In this document: positions 42,671-52,190 of the stretch, piece by piece
Layout: every line of letters starts with the position of its first letter
Position numbering within the stretch: the stretch's first letter is position 1
DNA from: Sycon ciliatum
Lineage: Eukaryota > Porifera > Calcarea > Leucosolenida > Sycettidae
Assembly: GCF_964019385.1 (NCBI RefSeq)
Contig: NC_088645.1
Span: 17,872,680-17,936,679, forward strand
DNA: 64,000 bases
Reading direction: 5' to 3'
The notes under the pieces: model-generated
The model's input: the letters and a program-made list of their open reading frames with translations, nothing else
Databases searched by the model: none
Told to the model about the DNA's origin: nothing
Program-made: the position numbers and the translations under genes

Positions 42671-42829
42671 CCCAAAAAGATCGCTCGAGCGGCGGCACAT
42701 GTGCAGTCGAAGGCAAGGCCAGTCCAAGCTCTAAACTCTATCGAATGACCTGGCAAACACCCGTGGTTTCGGTTGACCTTGCCCGTTTGAGATGGAAGTC
42801 GAGCGAAATTGCAAACATACAACTAGGCC

Positions 42830-42960
42830 AGGTCGCGTAAAAAATGAAAAATATTAAAATTTGGCCGCCATATTTAATGAACGCCCGTCGCATGCATGGG
42901 ACAGCCGTGCGGCCGCGTTGCGCCCCTTCGTTCACTCACCATGATTCATGAACGCTAACG
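42830..42960. promoter_or_regulatory. CpG promoter-like segment
   Basis: CpG-rich with a YY1-like GGCCGCCATATT (core GCCGCCAT) and GCGGCCGCG near 42910. Direction uncertain; unresolved ORFs lie to its left. Confidence 0.35.
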
Positions 42961-43087
42961 TATAACTCTGAACGTTACTTTCCTTTTTTTTCTCCTCAGG
43001 CAAACTATAGCGGTGTTTACATGAGGCGTTTCAACCCGGGTTGAGTTCGACCTGGGTCAGATTTCAACCCGCCATGTGCATAAAATG

Positions 43088-43440
43088 AATAGGGCTTGAA
43101 AGTGCTACGTCACTCCATAGCAATGGCATAGCAACAATTTGAAAAATTCGAAAACTGGATCCACCTGGATCCAGTTTTTGTATGGATCCAAGCACATTTC
43201 AAGCGGTCTCACTCACAGCAAGGTGATGTTGCCAGTGAAACTGACTGATTTGGCTAGTGGGGGCGGGGTGACAACTGGTGGCGAAGTAAAAGTTGCACCT
43301 GCATACGACATGAGTGGGTTGCTATGCACCCACATACTGAGGCAATAGCAAAGTCACACCTTAGTGGATCCAAAATAGAAATCTGATGTCAATTTACTAC
43401 TCCCAGGCCGTTTTTGACGTCATCACTTTCAAGCCCTATT
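43088..43440. mobile_element. MITE nested in the larger element
   Basis: TIR AATAGGGCTTGAAAGTG (43088-43104) / CACTTTCAAGCCCTATT (43424-43440), 353 bp. Contains a perfect hairpin AAAACTGGATCCA / TGGATCCAGTTTT at 43151-43178. Confidence 0.85.
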
Positions 43441-43493
43441 GCGCGTTTACATGACGCATTGCGCTTGACCCGGGTTGAAATTTCGCCCCGGGT

Positions 43494-43531
43494 TGATTTC
43501 AACCCTCCCCCCAAGGGGAGGGTTGAAATCA
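43494..43531. repeat. Perfect 17-bp hairpin
   Basis: TGATTTCAACCCTCCCC, a CCAA loop, and the exact reverse complement. Confidence 0.9.
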
Positions 43532-43782
43532 GGGAGTCGTAAAAGCCCGGGAGAGGACACGGGATGCGCGCACGCGGACGATGTTTGCCTCGGCCAGAAA
43601 GTGAAGCACGCTAGGCCGGCGCGGCCGGATCTGCTCGATCCACGGCGCTGTGCTTGTCTTCAGGGCAGGGAGTCCTAAAATACCAATATTTTATAACTCG
43701 TTGTTGACACCATTATCCGAAACTGGTGGCGAAGGAAGGATAAACATGATTGTATGTCTGTCAGACTCAGTACAGGGGTGGG

Positions 43783-43787
43783 GAGTT

Positions 43788-43820
<33 letters not shown>

Positions 43821-43925
43821 GGAGGCGTGTGTATGTGCACATGTGCTTGTACTTTTGTGTGTGTTTGTACAGTGTTTGTGTGTGTGCTTGTGTGTGTGCG
43901 CGCGAACGTGTGTGTGCATTTTTGT
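43783..43925. repeat. (TG)n with an 18-base G tract
   Basis: TG-rich tract containing a G run at about 43804-43822. Confidence 0.9.
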
Positions 43926-44247
43926 GCACAATTCCGTTATGAAGTACAAATGATAGGTTTACCTATTTGTACACTCGCCAAGACTTCCGTTTCCTAAACG
44001 GCTCAAGTCACCGCGTACTCAGTATACGAGTAGAAAAGTGTTGAAATTATCAAGATTTATAAATAACGACCTGCAACCATGTACAATGTAGATAGATAGG
44101 GAACACACATTGATTGTTTTTAAAAGAATCCAGGCATTATCATGAATCATGGAACGAGTGCGTAATAATGCTCTATGTTGCGTTTTGACGATGCTGAAGG
44201 AAGGGAGCCGTCGCGATTTACTCACAACACACGCACAGAAGTCCACT

Positions 44248-45140
44248 CGACTGCAATTTCTGACACAAATTCATAAATCCACGAGTACGCCGAGGAAGCT
44301 CAGCGGATCTCCACAAGAACTTTCGCCCATCACCTGCAATGGAATATGGGCTGTATGATACGACCAGTGGTTAACACGGGAAGTGGCGTCATTTTCCACA
44401 AATCTCGTTTCATTCACAACCATTTGACTGCAATTCAGTGCAATTTCTGCCGCAAATTCAACTCCACGAGTACGAGGAAGCTCAGCGAATCTCAACACGA
44501 ACGTTCGCCCATCACCTGCAATGGAATATGGGCTGTATGCTACGACCAGCGGCTAACACGGGAAGTGGCGTCATTTTCCACAAATCTCGTTTCATTCACA
44601 ACCATTTGACTGCAATTCAGTGCAATTTCTGCCACAAATTCAACTCCACGAGTACGAGGAAACTCAGCGGATCTCAACACGAACGTTGGCCCATCACCTG
44701 CAATGGAATATGGGCTGTATGCTACGACCAGCGGCTAACACGGGAAGTGGCGTCATTTTCCACAAATCTCGTTTCATTCACAACCATTTGACTGCAATTC
44801 AGTGCAATTTCTGCCACAAATTCAACTCCACGAGTACGAGGAAACTCAGCGGATCTCAACACGAACGTTGGCCCATCACCTGCAATGGAATATGGGCTGT
44901 ATGCTACGACCAGCGGCTAACACGGGAAGTGGCGTCATTTTCCACAAATCTCGTTTCATTCACAACCATTTGACTGCAATTCAGTGCAATTTCTGCCACA
45001 AATTCAACTCCACGAGTACGAGGAAACTCAGCGGATCTCAACACGAACGTTGGCCCATCACCTGCAATGGAATATGGGCTGTATGATACGACCAGCGGCT
45101 AACACGGGAAGTGGCGTCATTTTCCACAAATCTCATTTCG
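44248..45140 (+). repeat. 182-bp tandem array, five units
   Basis: GCAATTTCTG marks units at 44440, 44622, 44804 and 44986, with a first, slightly different unit from 44252. Units contain CACGAGTACGAGGAA and CACCTGCAATGGAATATGGG and differ by a few bases. Because 182 is not a multiple of three, each unit opens a shifted frame; the repeated 117-codon frames are not genes. Confidence 0.95.
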
Positions 45141-45739
45141 TTCACCCCAACTCAAATAAAAGTGAAGTACAATTAGGGATTTGTCTTGCATTTCCATCGC
45201 CTCAGAATAAATTAACTTCGATAAACTGAGAGAGAATGAGTGAGGCAGCTGGAAGATGAGGATGAAAATAGAGATCAGAAGACTCGACGGAGCAATCGTC
45301 TCCGTGCTCTAAGAGAAATCGGAGAATGTCCCAATTAGTATTTCAAGAAGACATCACAATTTTCGAAAATAATAATTTCCTTGCCTCGCAACACCGTTCC
45401 CTGGCAGCGTTCCCCGGCAGCGCGAGGCAAAGGATGTTTTCTGGGAATGTGTGCCGTGTCCTCTCCCGGGCTTTTACGACTCCCTGGTTGAAATCAACCC
45501 GGGTCAAGAAAATCGTACAAACGTACTTCTGTGCGTATCTCGCGCCAGGTTTGAACAGCACTCTGCAGATGCAAATTTCGCGCGAACGGATTCACGTGAT
45601 CATACAGGACTGTAGAAGTGGACTTTTGGCGGCATATCAGTATTTGACCCGGGTCAACTGTCTTCATGTAAACGCTCACCTCTTTTGTCTATCGTACAGA
45701 CTTTCAACCCGGGCTGAACTCGACCCGGGTTTTTAATTT

Positions 45740-47220
45740 TTTTTTACTAGTAGTAGTAGTAGTACATATTGTACCCTTTAATATTATCTTCCTATCATAC
45801 GTTTCTCATCATTGTGTTGCTTTTGCCTCGTACTATACATATTGTACTACTGACTGTACATGTACGATGATGTAATACCGCGTACCGGTACAGTCATTAT
45901 CAGTGCAGACAAGAGTACATAACCCAGTTATGTACTCTTGTCAGTCTTGTTGCAGATCTACGACTCGCACCTACATGTACTACCTACATGCATCATAACC
46001 TGTGCATGTGACCTGTTGCTGTCAAGCCTGACAGCTAAAAGAATAGTATAGTCCGTGAGCCAAATCTCAGAATCGGCTGTTTTAGCATCGACCGTTGCAC
46101 CCAGAGAGGGACAAATCGTCCTTCGGCACACCGCTTCACGATGGTATCCTGAAGCGATTTCCACTTGTTGGACAGTTCGAAACTGATCCAGGGAGGTCAC
46201 AGAAGACGCCAAACATCCAACTTTGCTCACTGACAGCAGCGGCCATTTTCGCCTTCTTCGCTTGATATTTTTGCGCTTGTTCACGGATTCTCATTTTTTG
46301 AAGCCATGAGCAGATACCACGAGTGCACATAACCAACTGTAACGAGGAAACCAGTGCACAAAACTAGATTCGAATTTTTTTGCCGCTGAGAATTATGAAT
46401 CGGGATGCAAACTGCATGCATGCAGCAAAGTCACTACTGAGTACTGTTTGTAGTTACAATGCAATCGTTCAGAACTGACTTCCAAGAATGTCCTAAATAT
46501 CTCTCGACATATTTGTTCACGACTTCCTAGGCCAATAGGCGTAGACTGTAGTGAGTAACCTTCTGGAGCAAATGACGACTGCCCCGAGCATGAACTTCTT
46601 TTCATCCTGTTCAAGGTCAAATATTACTCAGTTTGCGTTGAAGAATAACAATTACATTCGTGAATGGCCGAACTGAGAAAACCCTCATGATTTCTCTTGC
46701 ATTTCGTATCCCAAGTTCCTCTACTTGGCTGGATAAATCGCCTCTTTACTTCATCATACTGGACTGGAACTTGTAGATAATAGCGAGCAATGAATTGGTG
46801 AGTGAAGTATATTTCAAAAGTAATAACCACTCGATTACTGAATAGTAGTGAATACGTAGAATACTCCAGTATTATTATTATATGAACACTGAAGCTAATG
46901 TGACATTACAGTAGTACAATAGGAAGTACGTCACCACACTGTTGTAAATGCACGCGCTGATCCTATCCAACCTGACGGCCAATGCAAGAGGTTGGAATTG
47001 GCTATTGATTTCCTAACACACTCATACAGCACCAAAAGCTATCTGTCATTGCTCATTTTCAACTCAACATAACACAGTTGCAAATCACCAGGTGCACATC
47101 TTGGCACATAATGTGTGCTGTCGCAGTCCACCGCAGAACATAGTAATCCACAGATAACTACCGATATAACATGATGTCACATACATACATGCATGCATGC
47201 CGCGGCGCACCCACACGCGT
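45740..47220. other. No firm gene
   Basis: Minus-strand frames at 46136-46336 (with AAAATGGCCGCTGCTGTCAG, a possible YY1 site/start with donor) and 46624-46830 (QYDEVKRRFIQPSRG) look like isolated exons but could not be chained. The rest is AT-rich unique sequence. Confidence 0.3.
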
Positions 47221-47252
<32 letters not shown>

Positions 47253-47255
<3 letters not shown>

Positions 47256-47610
47256 AAGCAGCTGAATAATCCGACTATGCAGTCTCCCAGGCACGCGCAC
47301 ACACACGAACCAGCTGCCGAATCCAACTATACAGTCTCCCAGGCATGCACGCTCGCACACACACACATGAACCAGCTGCCGAATCCACACAAACACGCGC
47401 GCGCGTGCGCACACACACACACACACATGAACCAGCTGCCGAATCCGACTATGCAGTCTCCCAGGCACGTGCGCACAAACACGCTTATGCGCACGCGTGT
47501 GTGCCCGCACACACACATGAACCAGCTGCCGAATGCGACTATGCAGTCTCCCAGGCACGCGCGTGCGTGCGCACACACACACATGAACCAGCTGCCGAAT
47601 CCGACTATGT
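47253..47610 (-). repeat. Variable tandem array of a LINE tail plus (CA)n
   Basis: Six units of GAACCAGCTGCCGAATCCGA (starts about 47253, 47309, 47368, 47429, 47519, 47585), most followed by ACTATGCAGTCTCCCAGGCA, separated by variable (CA)n/(CG)n. The last unit abuts the coding end of the LINE at 47605. Confidence 0.85.
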
Positions 47611-47905
47611 CAGTCTGCCATGACTGCGAAACCAGCGAAGACATACAGTGCATTGGCTGCTGCCAGACTGGTCTGCTACAGGTTTGCGACGCTCTTGAGT
47701 ACACTTGTGGCATGGCAGGCCGCTCTTCGAAAAGGAAATGTTACAAATACTACAATGAATCCGATCACGGGAGGCCGGCTGTGGTGGTGAAGCAATTCTG
47801 AATGCTGTGCGCCACTCTCCTCGCTGCTGTGCAGTGTCGAACCAATATCCTTCAAGATGTAAGTGATGGATGTCCCTTCGGACAACATCACACCAATGCT
47901 GTCGG

Positions 47906-47910
<5 letters not shown>
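47605..47910 (-). mobile_element. 5'-truncated LINE with C-terminal zinc fingers
   Basis: Minus-strand frame: WCDVVRRDIHHLHLEGYWF then AQQRGEWRTAF, the end of a reverse transcriptase, followed by IHCSICNISFSKSGLPCHKC and QCTVCLRWFRSHGRL, two C2H2-like fingers as found at the C terminus of some LINEs. A (CA)n is at 47910-47966. Compare 63801-64000. Confidence 0.7.

Positions 47911-47966
<56 letters not shown>
47910..47966. repeat. (CA)n microsatellite
   Basis: Perfect CA dinucleotides; further CA/CG-rich tracts lie at 47224-47250 and 48110-48300. Confidence 0.95.
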
Positions 47967-47968
<2 letters not shown>

Positions 47969-48302
47969 CGCACACCTTGTCGACAATTGCGGAATCTAAA
48001 ACCCACCAACGACCTGAAACACGGATCGCACTGGCCGCAGTGGCTGTGGCAACACCGTGCCCCAACACCAGTAGTAGCCTGGGGTGGTGTCACCAACAAA
48101 GGAAAACGCCTAGCACGCACATGCACGTGCGCGCGCACACATGCACGCTCGCACACACATGCACACTCGCACACACATATGCACGCGCGCGCACACACAC
48201 ACATGCACGCGCATGCACACGCACGCGCACACACACACATGCACACGCCCACACACACAAACACGCGCACACATGCACGCGCGCGCACACACACATACAC
48301 AG

Positions 48303-48973
48303 CTAATGGTATACAGTAGTATGTTGCCCGCAAAGCAGCCAGGTGCTCTGGCTTGGACCTCCAGCGGCGCTGGTTTCGCCCTCGCTACTTGTCGTCTTGC
48401 CCTCTCCAGTGCTGCCTGCAACAAAACATTCCCTTCCGGAAACTCTGGGTGGACCAGTTCTCCGTGTTGTGTTTACACCGTGCTCTGCTTTCACCGGTAT
48501 GGCATTCGTTGTTCGTATCAACCACTAAGCTCCTGGTAGGTGGCCCCTTACTGGCCTTAGGATGTGGCTCTGGGTTCACTACTACATGCACATCACTGTC
48601 AGCAAGTATAGACAAAGCAAAATCAGAGGCACTGGTCTTCTCCAGGTTTGCAATTGCTATCACATGGGTGCAATTGGTGTAGCACTTTTCATGATACCAG
48701 CCACACCATTTACTCCTCCCTGAGCTCTTGTGCTGGCAGAGAAAAGCCCAGATATGGTCGTCCTTCTCTCGAGCAGCACTGACGATGCGACACCAACTTG
48801 TAGTCTCGATATTACTCACTGCAGGCTTCTCGTTTTTACTAAATTGGGCGCTGTGACACAGACACAAAATTCCAGCAATATTACTCCGCTGGGCTGTCAT
48901 TTGCCACTTCGTTGCCGTCAGCTGCCTCATCCAGCACCTCGCTGCCACTAGAAACGTCTTCCTCTTCTTCCAT
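48303..48973 (-). CDS. Gene E: small Cys-containing protein, 166 aa
   Basis: Exons 48973-48885, 48850-48552 and 48415-48303 (TAG), phases 2 and 1, total 501 nt. Acidic start MEEEEDVSSGSEV, then a Trp/Cys-rich core (SWCRIVSAAREKDDHIWAF, KWCGWYHEKCYTNC), then a Ser/Thr/Gly tail (STGEGKTTSSEGETSAAGG). The first intron would be only 34 nt (GTAATA...CACAG); without it there is a frameshift. The second intron has a GTAAGG donor and TTTTGTTGCAG acceptor. Cys/His spacing suggests metal binding, but no family is recognised. Confidence 0.5.
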
Positions 48974-48999
48974 TGTTGTCAAAACAACATCAATGTACA

Positions 49000-49422
49000 C
49001 GAAAGGAATAAACTTCAATAAAGTGATCACAATATCCCAAGTCGATATTGTCGTCAACGTCGTCATCTTCTAAAAATAAATTATTTTTCCTCACTCTACG
49101 CGAACTCGTGTTTTGCGCTTGCTCATACGACGCACACCTCACCACTCGCGTAAAAATATTCGTTCTCACGGTGGAATTTGGTCGAGAAAAGAAGCCCTCG
49201 CGAAGGTCTCTGGATCGGTTCTGGAACGTCCAACAAGCGAAAACGTATCCTTTGTGATGTCCTTGACCAACACTGTAAGCGGCGATTTGTCCATCCGAGA
49301 GTGCAACGGCACTTGTGATTTTGAGTTTTGGCTCACGGACTAGTAAGATGGCACGTCGTTTGGTTAGTTTTCGTCACTGTGTCAGCATGCAGTGTGCATG
49401 TGTGCAGGTCCAATAATGGAAC
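49000..49422. other. Intergenic, 5' of gene E
   Basis: CpG-moderate sequence upstream of the gene E ATG; open plus frames at 49048-49343 have no recognisable product. Confidence 0.3.
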
Positions 49423-50020
49423 TAGGACATGTTTAACTTTAAGAAATGGTTTGCTCCCCACACCGGAGCTCGCGCTATTCCGCCGACTTTACTTGACACT
49501 TGACTACTCACAGTACGAAGTAGTGGTTGCGACTTCGGCGATGATTTGTAAGAAACTAGCAGCACCACCGGCCAGCGTTGCCTGGCCGAATGTGGCATGC
49601 GGGTGAAGCAAGTATAGTACGTGAACAGCACACGTGCTCAGCACGTGGTGGTGGCCAGACCGCTGAAGTCCTGGTGAGGGAGGTTCTTCATGGTTGGAAG
49701 GAGAAGGAGGGACGTCTCGTCTGTTACGCCTTCGGGAGGCTGGTCAGGGTTGTCCATCACCTGGTGGCGGATGAAGCGGCTCAAAAAATTCATAAACTTA
49801 CGAACAAAAGTGCGATGCGCTCTTCACTGCAGATCAGATGCAGAGTGCAGTCAGTGCAGATCTCTTGTATCCTTTTGTTGCAGATGTTTATATTTGCAGA
49901 GAACGGTTCACGTGGTCCGCAGCGCTTGTGCGGCTGCTAGTGCTACCTATGGCCTAGGCTAGGTGGCTACATGATTCGCACGCTTCGCGTGCTCAGTGCT
50001 TCTGCGCCCGGCTGCTACTG

Positions 50021-50716
50021 CTACTCGTACTGATCGTGTCTGCTACCACCTACACTGTTCGCACGCTTCGCGTGCTCAGCACGTGGTGGTGGCTACACGA
50101 TATGTACGATTCGCACGCTTCGCGTGCTCAGTGCTTCTGTGGCTGCTTCCGCTCTACACGATTCGCACGCTTCGCGTGCTCAGTGCTTCTGCAGCCGCTA
50201 GCTACACTGTGCTACACTGTTCGCACGCTTCGCGTGCTCAGGGCAGCGTGACACAAACACACACGTCACAGGTGCCTCTTCTTTATAAGGAGCGTGACAC
50301 ACACACACACACACACACAGACACACGTCACAGGTGCCTCTTCTTTATAAGTAAAGACTACTCGTACTGATCGTGTCTGCTACCACCTACACTGTTCGCA
50401 CGCTTCGCGTGCTCAGCACGTGGTGGTGGCTACACGATATGTACGATTCGCACGCTTCGCGTGCTCAGTGCTTCTGTGGCTGCTTCCGCTCTACACGATT
50501 CGCACGCTTCGCGTGCTCAGTGCTTCTGCAGCCGCTAGCTACACTGTGCTACACTGTTCGCACGCTTCGCGTGCTCAGGGCAGCGCTGCTCCGCAGCGCT
50601 TCAGCGTGACACAAACACACACGTCACAGGTGCCTCTTCTTTATAAGGAGCGTGACACACACACACACACACACACACAGACACACGTCACAGGTGCCTC
50701 TTCTTTATAAGTAAAG
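50021..50716 (+). repeat. Two tandem approximately 340-bp units with hairpin motifs
   Basis: 50021-50357 and 50358-50716 are near-identical (start CTACTCGTACTGATCGTGTC, end TTCTTTATAAGTAAAGA); the second has a small insertion. Each unit includes four hairpins GCACGC-TTC-GCGTGC: at 50061, 50113, 50165 and 50223, then 50398, 50450, 50502 and 50560; a ninth is at 49978. Confidence 0.92.
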
Positions 50717-50912
50717 ATGGTTTGTGCACTGCCCAGCGCGGGCTTGCGACTAGTTGGTTTGGAGGTGACAGCGTTGCGAATGACCGAGGGTCCTCGACGT
50801 CTGTCTCACCGTCCAGGAGCGACACTGACTCACGCTGCTATCTGGTGTTCACGAGGTGTTTGTCGCGCTTGAAACGGAGCGTCTCTGTAAGTTTGTATCC
50901 CTGGTGATGTTT

Positions 50913-50952
50913 GTGCCTGGAGAGCACTATATAAGTGGTGCTCTTCAGGCAC
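50913..50952. promoter_or_regulatory. Palindrome enclosing a TATA box
   Basis: GTGCCTGGAGAGCAC (50913-50927) pairs with GTGCTCTTCAGGCAC (50938-50952), one mismatch, around the loop TATATAAGTG. It lies 17 bp upstream of the ribozyme; a promoter role is inferred from the TATATAA. Confidence 0.45.
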
Positions 50953-50968
50953 AATCTTCCTCAGCCTA

Positions 50969-51025
50969 CTCAAGCTCAACTGATGAGGGGTGAATTCCCC
51001 GAAACACTGTGTATTGAGCAGGGAG
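50969..51025 (+). ncRNA. Hammerhead ribozyme 1 (type I)
   Basis: Stem I GCTCAA (50974-50979) / TTGAGC (51014-51019); core CTGATGA (50980-50986); stem II GGGG-TGAATT-CCCC (50987-51000); core GAAA (51001-51004); short stem III CA-CTG-TG; cleavage triplet GTA (51011-51013), with cleavage predicted after 51013. An outer CTC/GAG pair (50969-50971, 51023-51025) extends stem I beyond an internal loop. All invariant core bases are present. A two-base-pair stem III is typical of Penelope/retrozyme hammerheads, which are thought to act as dimers. Confidence 0.88.
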
Positions 51026-51227
51026 TGGTGCTTTCTTGCAGGTTTGCCGAGTCGAAGGTTCGATGGACTTCTCGTGTGCTCTGGATGGCAGTCGTGAGTC
51101 AGTCAAGTGTCAAGTAAAGTCGGCGGAATAGCGCGAGCTCCGGTGTGGGGAGCAAACCATTTCTTACAAATCATCGCCGAAGTCGCAACCACTACTTAGG
51201 ACATGTATTAGTAATACTATTACTTGG

Positions 51228-51845
51228 GAGAATGAAGTTGAAGACACCACTGCAGCTGTACTTATGGTTGATAAATATGGTGGTAAAGACACACCTGGCA
51301 ATATGGCGGTAAACACACGCGTGCCCACACACGCTCTCTAAGCTGCAAAGTTCTAGCACAGAGCTCTCCTTCTCACCACCACCACCATCAGTTCGCGCCT
51401 GGCGCCTAGTCGATGCATGGTTGGCGGTATCCGACATAGCAGGCTGGTACATCAAGTAGCGCATGGCACATAGAAGATGACACAGCAACGACATAGCTCG
51501 ATTGCGACGTACGTTTCGTCCCCGCTGGACTCATCAGGCAATCTTCTTCTTGGATGTCTTCATACGGAGCTTGGCTCGGGAGAATGAAGTTGAAGACACC
51601 ACTGCAGCTGTACTTATGGTTGATAAATATGGTGGTAAAGACACACCTGGCAATATGGCGGTAAACACACGCCTGCCCACACACGCTCTCCTTCTCACCA
51701 CCACCACCATCAGTTCGCGCCTAGCGCCTGGCGCCTAGTCGATGCATGGTTGGCGGTATCCGAGAGTATTAGAGAGCGTGTGTGGGCAGGCGTGTGTTTA
51801 CCGCCATATTGCCAGGTGTGTCTTTACCACCATATTTATCAATAT
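51228..51845 (-). mobile_element. Hammerhead-ribozyme retroelement 2 (retrozyme/Penelope-like, non-autonomous)
   Basis: 618 bp bounded by a perfect 10-bp target duplication TATTACTTGG (51218-51227 and 51846-51855). Unit 51228-51577 is exactly 350 bp and carries a minus-strand hammerhead; a partial second unit (51578-about 51770) lacks it; the end (about 51774-51845) is an inverted copy of the unit start. In ribozyme orientation the order is inverted fragment, partial unit, full unit with ribozyme, the same plan as element 1. No reverse transcriptase. Confidence 0.87.
51500..51543 (-). ncRNA. Hammerhead ribozyme 2 (type I)
   Basis: On the minus strand: stem I GATTGC (51543-51538) / GCAATC (51505-51500); CTGATGA (51537-51531); stem II GTCC-AGCGG-GGAC; GAAA (51517-51514); stem III CG-TA-CG; cleavage triplet GTC ending at 51506. 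Stem II and core match the classical hammerhead (GAUGAGUCC...GGACGAAAC). Every invariant base is present. Confidence 0.93.
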
Positions 51846-51855
51846 TATTACTTGG

Positions 51856-52190
51856 TACACTAAAAGACTAAGTCGGTCGCTGGTCGCACAAGGCAGGTGG
51901 TCACTGTATCCAGTGCAGTTTTTTTGTACATCTACTAGTACCGGTACTAGTAATCATGAATGTAATTCTGTTGCCATGACTTGTTGTAACTGTGGCTAGA
52001 CAATGTACACGTATCACTCTGTCTTCACATAATTATGTCCACTGAGATTCTATTGAAGCCCCGGCCCCCAACACAAACACACCTTACCACTGAGACATAC
52101 ATGTACTCCACCTACACCTATCTCCTTGCTATTCTTCACCTACATATTCACACCAGCATGTTTACGTTCTCAGTGTCATTAGTTGTTCAA
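51856..52190. other. No gene or repeat recognised
   Basis: Unique sequence between element 2 and the next MITE; no splice-consistent ORF. Confidence 0.4.

Larger units (their letters stand above)
43010..45700. mobile_element. Large non-autonomous transposon carrying a tandem array
   Basis: Ends GCGGTGTTTACATGAGG (43010) and CTTCATGTAAACGCTCACC (45663) are imperfect inverted repeats. AGTCGTAAAAGCCCGGGAGA at about 43535 recurs inverted at 45455-45485. Repeated AACCCGGGTTGA motifs mark both sub-terminal regions. It contains a nested MITE (43088-43440), a hairpin and the 182-bp array. No transposase. Confidence 0.5.
49433..51196 (+). mobile_element. Hammerhead-ribozyme retroelement 1 (retrozyme/Penelope-like, non-autonomous)
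   Basis: Bounded by a perfect 10-bp target duplication TAGGACATGT (49423-49432 and 51197-51206). The left 128 bp (49433-49560) is an inverted copy of the right terminus (51098-51196), rearranged so that the right-end sequence is joined to the sequence before it, as expected from a tandem or circular template. The body has two approximately 340-bp tandem units with nine GCACGCTTCGCGTGC hairpins. The right part has a palindrome enclosing TATATAA (50913-50952) and a plus-strand hammerhead (50969-51025). No reverse transcriptase. Ribozyme plus inverted terminal copy plus target duplication resemble Penelope-like elements and retrozymes. Confidence 0.8.

Noticed and set aside
44438-45229. Repeated 117-codon plus-strand frames as a repeat protein.
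   Set aside because: The 182-bp period is not a multiple of three, so the frames do not connect; it is a DNA satellite.
47085-48333. Cys/Val or His/Thr-rich frames across CA tracts.
   Set aside because: Translations of (CA)n/(TG)n; only the LINE C-terminal segment and gene E have other support.
49978-50574. CRISPR-like spacing of short palindromic repeats.
   Set aside because: Animal sequence, spacers themselves repeat in two tandem units, and no cas genes; the motifs belong to the ribozyme element.
51406-51684. 92-codon minus frame across hammerhead 2 (contains CLMSPAGTKRTSQ) as a protein gene.
   Set aside because: The frame simply reads through the ribozyme and repeat unit; the RNA structure explains the conservation better.
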